Source: Candidatus Woesearchaeota archaeon
GTDB taxonomy: Archaea > Nanobdellota > Nanobdellia > Woesearchaeales > UBA10200
Length of the DNA stretch: 6,093 bases
NCBI GenBank assembly: GCA_018302185.1
Contig: JAGVZX010000120.1
Coordinates: forward strand, 1-6,093
Direction of reading: 5' to 3'
Position numbers and translations under genes: made by a program. The notes below the pieces were generated by a model. The model did no database searches, was not told the origin of the DNA, and saw nothing but the letters and a program-made list of their open reading frames with translations. Shown here in pieces: positions 4,494-6,093 of the stretch. Numbering within the stretch: the first letter of the stretch is position 1; each line of letters opens with the position of its first letter.

Positions 4494-4514
4494 TAATTCT
4501 CACTTAATTAATCA

Positions 4515-4547
4515 TATGGCAATAAAGAAAGCTAATAAGAAGAGATG
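4515..4547 (+). other. Ten-codon ORF at a promoter (leader peptide, remnant or ncRNA start)
   Basis: ATG at 4515 encodes MAIKKANKKR and then TGA. The promoter spacing fits leaderless initiation exactly there. The ORF could be the surviving start of a decayed gene, a small basic peptide, or incidental to a non-coding RNA that continues into the inverted-repeat segment. Confidence 0.3.
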
Positions 4548-4601
4548 ATAAATAGTATAATTATGTTTATAATTTGTTTATCTTTTTCTGTAAAATGGTA
4601 C

Positions 4602-4801
4602 AAAGCTTTGGCAACTGCCGATGAACACTTGATTGGATTATCGATTAGTTGCTCCTCCTCTACATTTAGTTAATGGCAGTGATAATGGAAAAGCATTGCG
4701 TGCGGTGTTAGTAAATTAGTAACTGGTTTCCCTTGCCCGTCGCAACTTGGTGTAATTACTTTTATTCGTGTTCATCAAATATTGGCAGTTGCCGAAGCTT
4801 T
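4602..4801. repeat. Segment of about 200 nt bounded by long inverted repeats
   Basis: aaagctttggcaactgcc (4602-4619) pairs with 4784-4801 at 17 of 18 positions, the exception being a T-G wobble. gatgaacac (4620-4628) pairs perfectly with gtgttcatc (4768-4776) after a 7-nt one-sided bulge (4777-4783). Deeper inside, agttgc near 4647-4652 can pair with gcaact near 4742-4747. A 17-nt near-palindrome is at 4707-4723. It could be a MITE-like remnant or a structured RNA. No target-site duplication is evident at the ends. Confidence 0.6.
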
Positions 4802-4856
4802 TCATGTTAGTGTTGCTAAACAAATACCTAGTTTTACCGTCTTAAATAGGGAAAGA

Positions 4857-4864
4857 TTTAAAAG
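4857..4864 (+). promoter_or_regulatory. TATA box of the helicase gene
   Basis: tttaaaag is centred about 27 nt before the ATG at 4887, with a purine-rich BRE-like gggaaaga in front. This predicts a leaderless helicase mRNA. Confidence 0.55.
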
Positions 4865-4886
4865 CAAGCAGCGAAATAATTAGGAT

Positions 4887-6093
4887 ATGGACAAAAAAGG
4901 AATAACATTGATGCCTGAATTTGAAAAGGCAGTCATGGATCTGGGATTCTCTGAATTTACTGAGATACAGGAAAAATGCATCCCATTGATACAAGAAGGC
5001 AAGGATGTGATAGGGTTATCATATACTGGCTCTGGTAAGACTGCTGCATTTGGATTTCCTGCACTTGAAAAGGTAATACAAGGCAAAGGATTGCAGTTAT
5101 TAGTCCTAGTTCCTACAAGAGAGCTTTGTAATCAAGTAGCAAAAGAGCTCAGGAAATTCACAAAATACAGAAAAACAAATATTGTGGAAGTATACGGCGG
5201 AGTTTCAATAAACCCCCAGATAGACCATCTAAGGCATGCAGATGCTGTAGTAGGAACTCCTGGAAGGATGCTTGATCATCTTGAAAGAAGGACAATAAAT
5301 ATCAGCAGCATAAAGATTCTAGTTCTTGATGAAGCAGACAAGATGTTTGAGATGGGATTTGTCGATGATATAAAGAAAATAGTTTCAAATACCCCAAAAA
5401 ACTGTCAGAAACTGCTTTTCAGCGCAACAATGCCTGCAGAGATAATGACAATCGTAAATAGTTACATGCATAACCCATTGAGAGTAAAGATGCAGACTTA
5501 TGTTGATAAGAGCAAGCTTATCCAGCATTATTATGAGGTTGATAGGTATGATAAGTTCTCATTATTATTGAGTGTACTTAAGAAAGAGGCAAATGGGCTT
5601 GTCTTGATTTTCTGCAGCACAAGGCAGTTTGTTGATGTTGTGAGCAAGAATCTTTATAAGAATAATATAAGAGCCCAGGCATTGCATGGCGGAATTACAC
5701 AGCACAGAAGAAAAGAGGTCATGGATGCATTTCATGGCGGAAAGCTTGATGTGTTGGTTGCAAGCGATGTTGCTGCACGTGGCTTGGATATTAAGAATGT
5801 AAATTTAGTTGTCAATTATGACATACCAAAAACTTCCCAGGAATATGTGCACAGGATAGGAAGGACTGCAAGGGCAGGCTGTGAAGGTAAAGTTATCTCA
5901 TTATTATGCTCAGAAGACCATGATAATTTCAGAAGAGTCATGGAAGACAGGTCATTATTGATACATAAGATGAGGACTCCGGAGTTTGAGCGCATCAAGT
6001 TTGTTCCTGCTGTCCAGCATAAGAGGCAAGGGTTCCAGAGAGAGGCAGGAGGAAGCTTTGGTGCGAGAAGATTTTCACAAGGCGTACAGAGAG
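4887..6093 (+). CDS. DEAD-box ATP-dependent RNA helicase (3' end beyond the window)
   Basis: About 402 codons are visible and the frame is open at the right edge. All core motifs are present: Q motif with Gln28 (GFSEFTEIQ), motif I TGSGKT (47-52), Ia PTREL (76-80), Ib TPGR (124-127), II DEAD (148-151), III SAT (179-181), IV LIFCSTR (240-246), V SDVAARGLD (293-301) and VI HRIGRTARAG (322-331). It should be a complete two-RecA-domain enzyme that unwinds short RNA duplexes with ATP in the cytoplasm, in ribosome assembly, RNA decay or cold adaptation. After residue 380 a basic Gly/Arg-rich tail begins (KRQGFQREAGG), typical of RNA-binding extensions, and it is cut by the window end. The ATG at 4887 is supported by a TATA box 27 nt upstream and by the distance to the Q motif. 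A CshA/DeaD/RhlE-like subtype cannot be settled here. Confidence 0.95.
   Translation, partial: MDKKGITLMPEFEKAVMDLGFSEFTEIQEKCIPLIQEGKDVIGLSYTGSGKTAAFGFPALEKVIQGKGLQLLVLVPTRELCNQVAKELRKFTKYRKTNIVEVYGGVSINPQIDHLRHADAVVGTPGRMLDHLERRTINISSIKILVLDEADKMFEMGFVDDIKKIVSNTPKNCQKLLFSATMPAEIMTIVNSYMHNPLRVKMQTYVDKSKLIQHYYEVDRYDKFSLLLSVLKKEANGLVLIFCSTRQFVDVVSKNLYKNNIRAQALHGGITQHRRKEVMDAFHGGKLDVLVASDVAARGLDIKNVNLVVNYDIPKTSQEYVHRIGRTARAGCEGKVISLLCSEDHDNFRRVMEDRSLLIHKMRTPEFERIKFVPAVQHKRQGFQREAGGSFGARRFSQGVQR

Larger units (their letters stand above)
4462..4886. other. Intergenic region with promoter, tiny ORF and inverted-repeat segment
   Basis: I find no full gene. The left part has a TATA box and a 10-codon ORF, followed by AT-rich sequence with a T-rich tract (tttatctttttctg, about 4577-4590). 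The right part is a segment bounded by inverted repeats, 4602-4801. An uninterrupted reading frame without ATG runs from 4686 to a TAG at 4881-4883. Short coding-like stretches occur in other frames around 4645-4715, so gene decay is possible. Confidence 0.5.

Noticed and set aside
4880..5998. Minus-strand open frames inside the helicase region
   Set aside because: They oppose conserved helicase motifs and are explained by the codon usage of the real gene.

Overview
The window looks like an AT-rich archaeal chromosome segment, most likely from a DPANN lineage such as Woesearchaeota or Pacearchaeota. That placement is an inference. The supporting signs are archaeal TATA-like boxes about 26-27 nt upstream of several start codons (leaderless genes), a tRNA gene without encoded CCA that carries an intron framed by a canonical bulge-helix-bulge motif, and a Cys-rich lipoprotein ending in a CGNxxC...NCPEDC motif that I associate with such genomes.

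Layout. Positions 1-524 hold no gene I can defend. They are a dense set of hairpins and repeated blocks. A short orphan gene (525-863, minus) lies between two imperfect inverted arms (about 329-480 and 939-1078), so about 329-1078 looks like a small cassette or non-autonomous element. A second small basic unknown gene follows (1161-1508, minus). Next is a DIP1984-family coiled-coil gene (1685-2143, minus), which has the only clear Shine-Dalgarno sequence, a hairpin just after its stop, and repeated operator-like half-sites upstream. A tRNA (2265-2363, minus) has a 25-nt intron in its T-loop and an unexpected AAC anticodon. Its first ten bases encode the end and the stop codon of an AbrB-like small protein (2354-2563, minus).

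On the plus strand, divergent from the AbrB-like gene, is a winged-helix protein with a PUR-like C-terminal domain (2638-3087). A palindrome lies between the two genes. Then come a Cys-rich lipoprotein (3273-3884) and, 7 nt later, a YdeI/OmdA-family protein (3892-4461), probably one operon. Positions 4462-4886 contain a strong TATA box, a 10-codon ORF and a segment of about 200 nt bounded by long inverted repeats. The window ends inside a DEAD-box RNA helicase (from 4887), open at the right edge.

No single pathway links these genes. The densest regulatory neighbourhood is 2150-2640 (tRNA, AbrB-like protein, winged-helix/PUR-like protein, operator-like repeats). The best candidates for something undescribed are the inverted-repeat cassette, the ORF/tRNA overlap, and the inverted-repeat segment upstream of the helicase. 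All three need comparative searches that I could not run.
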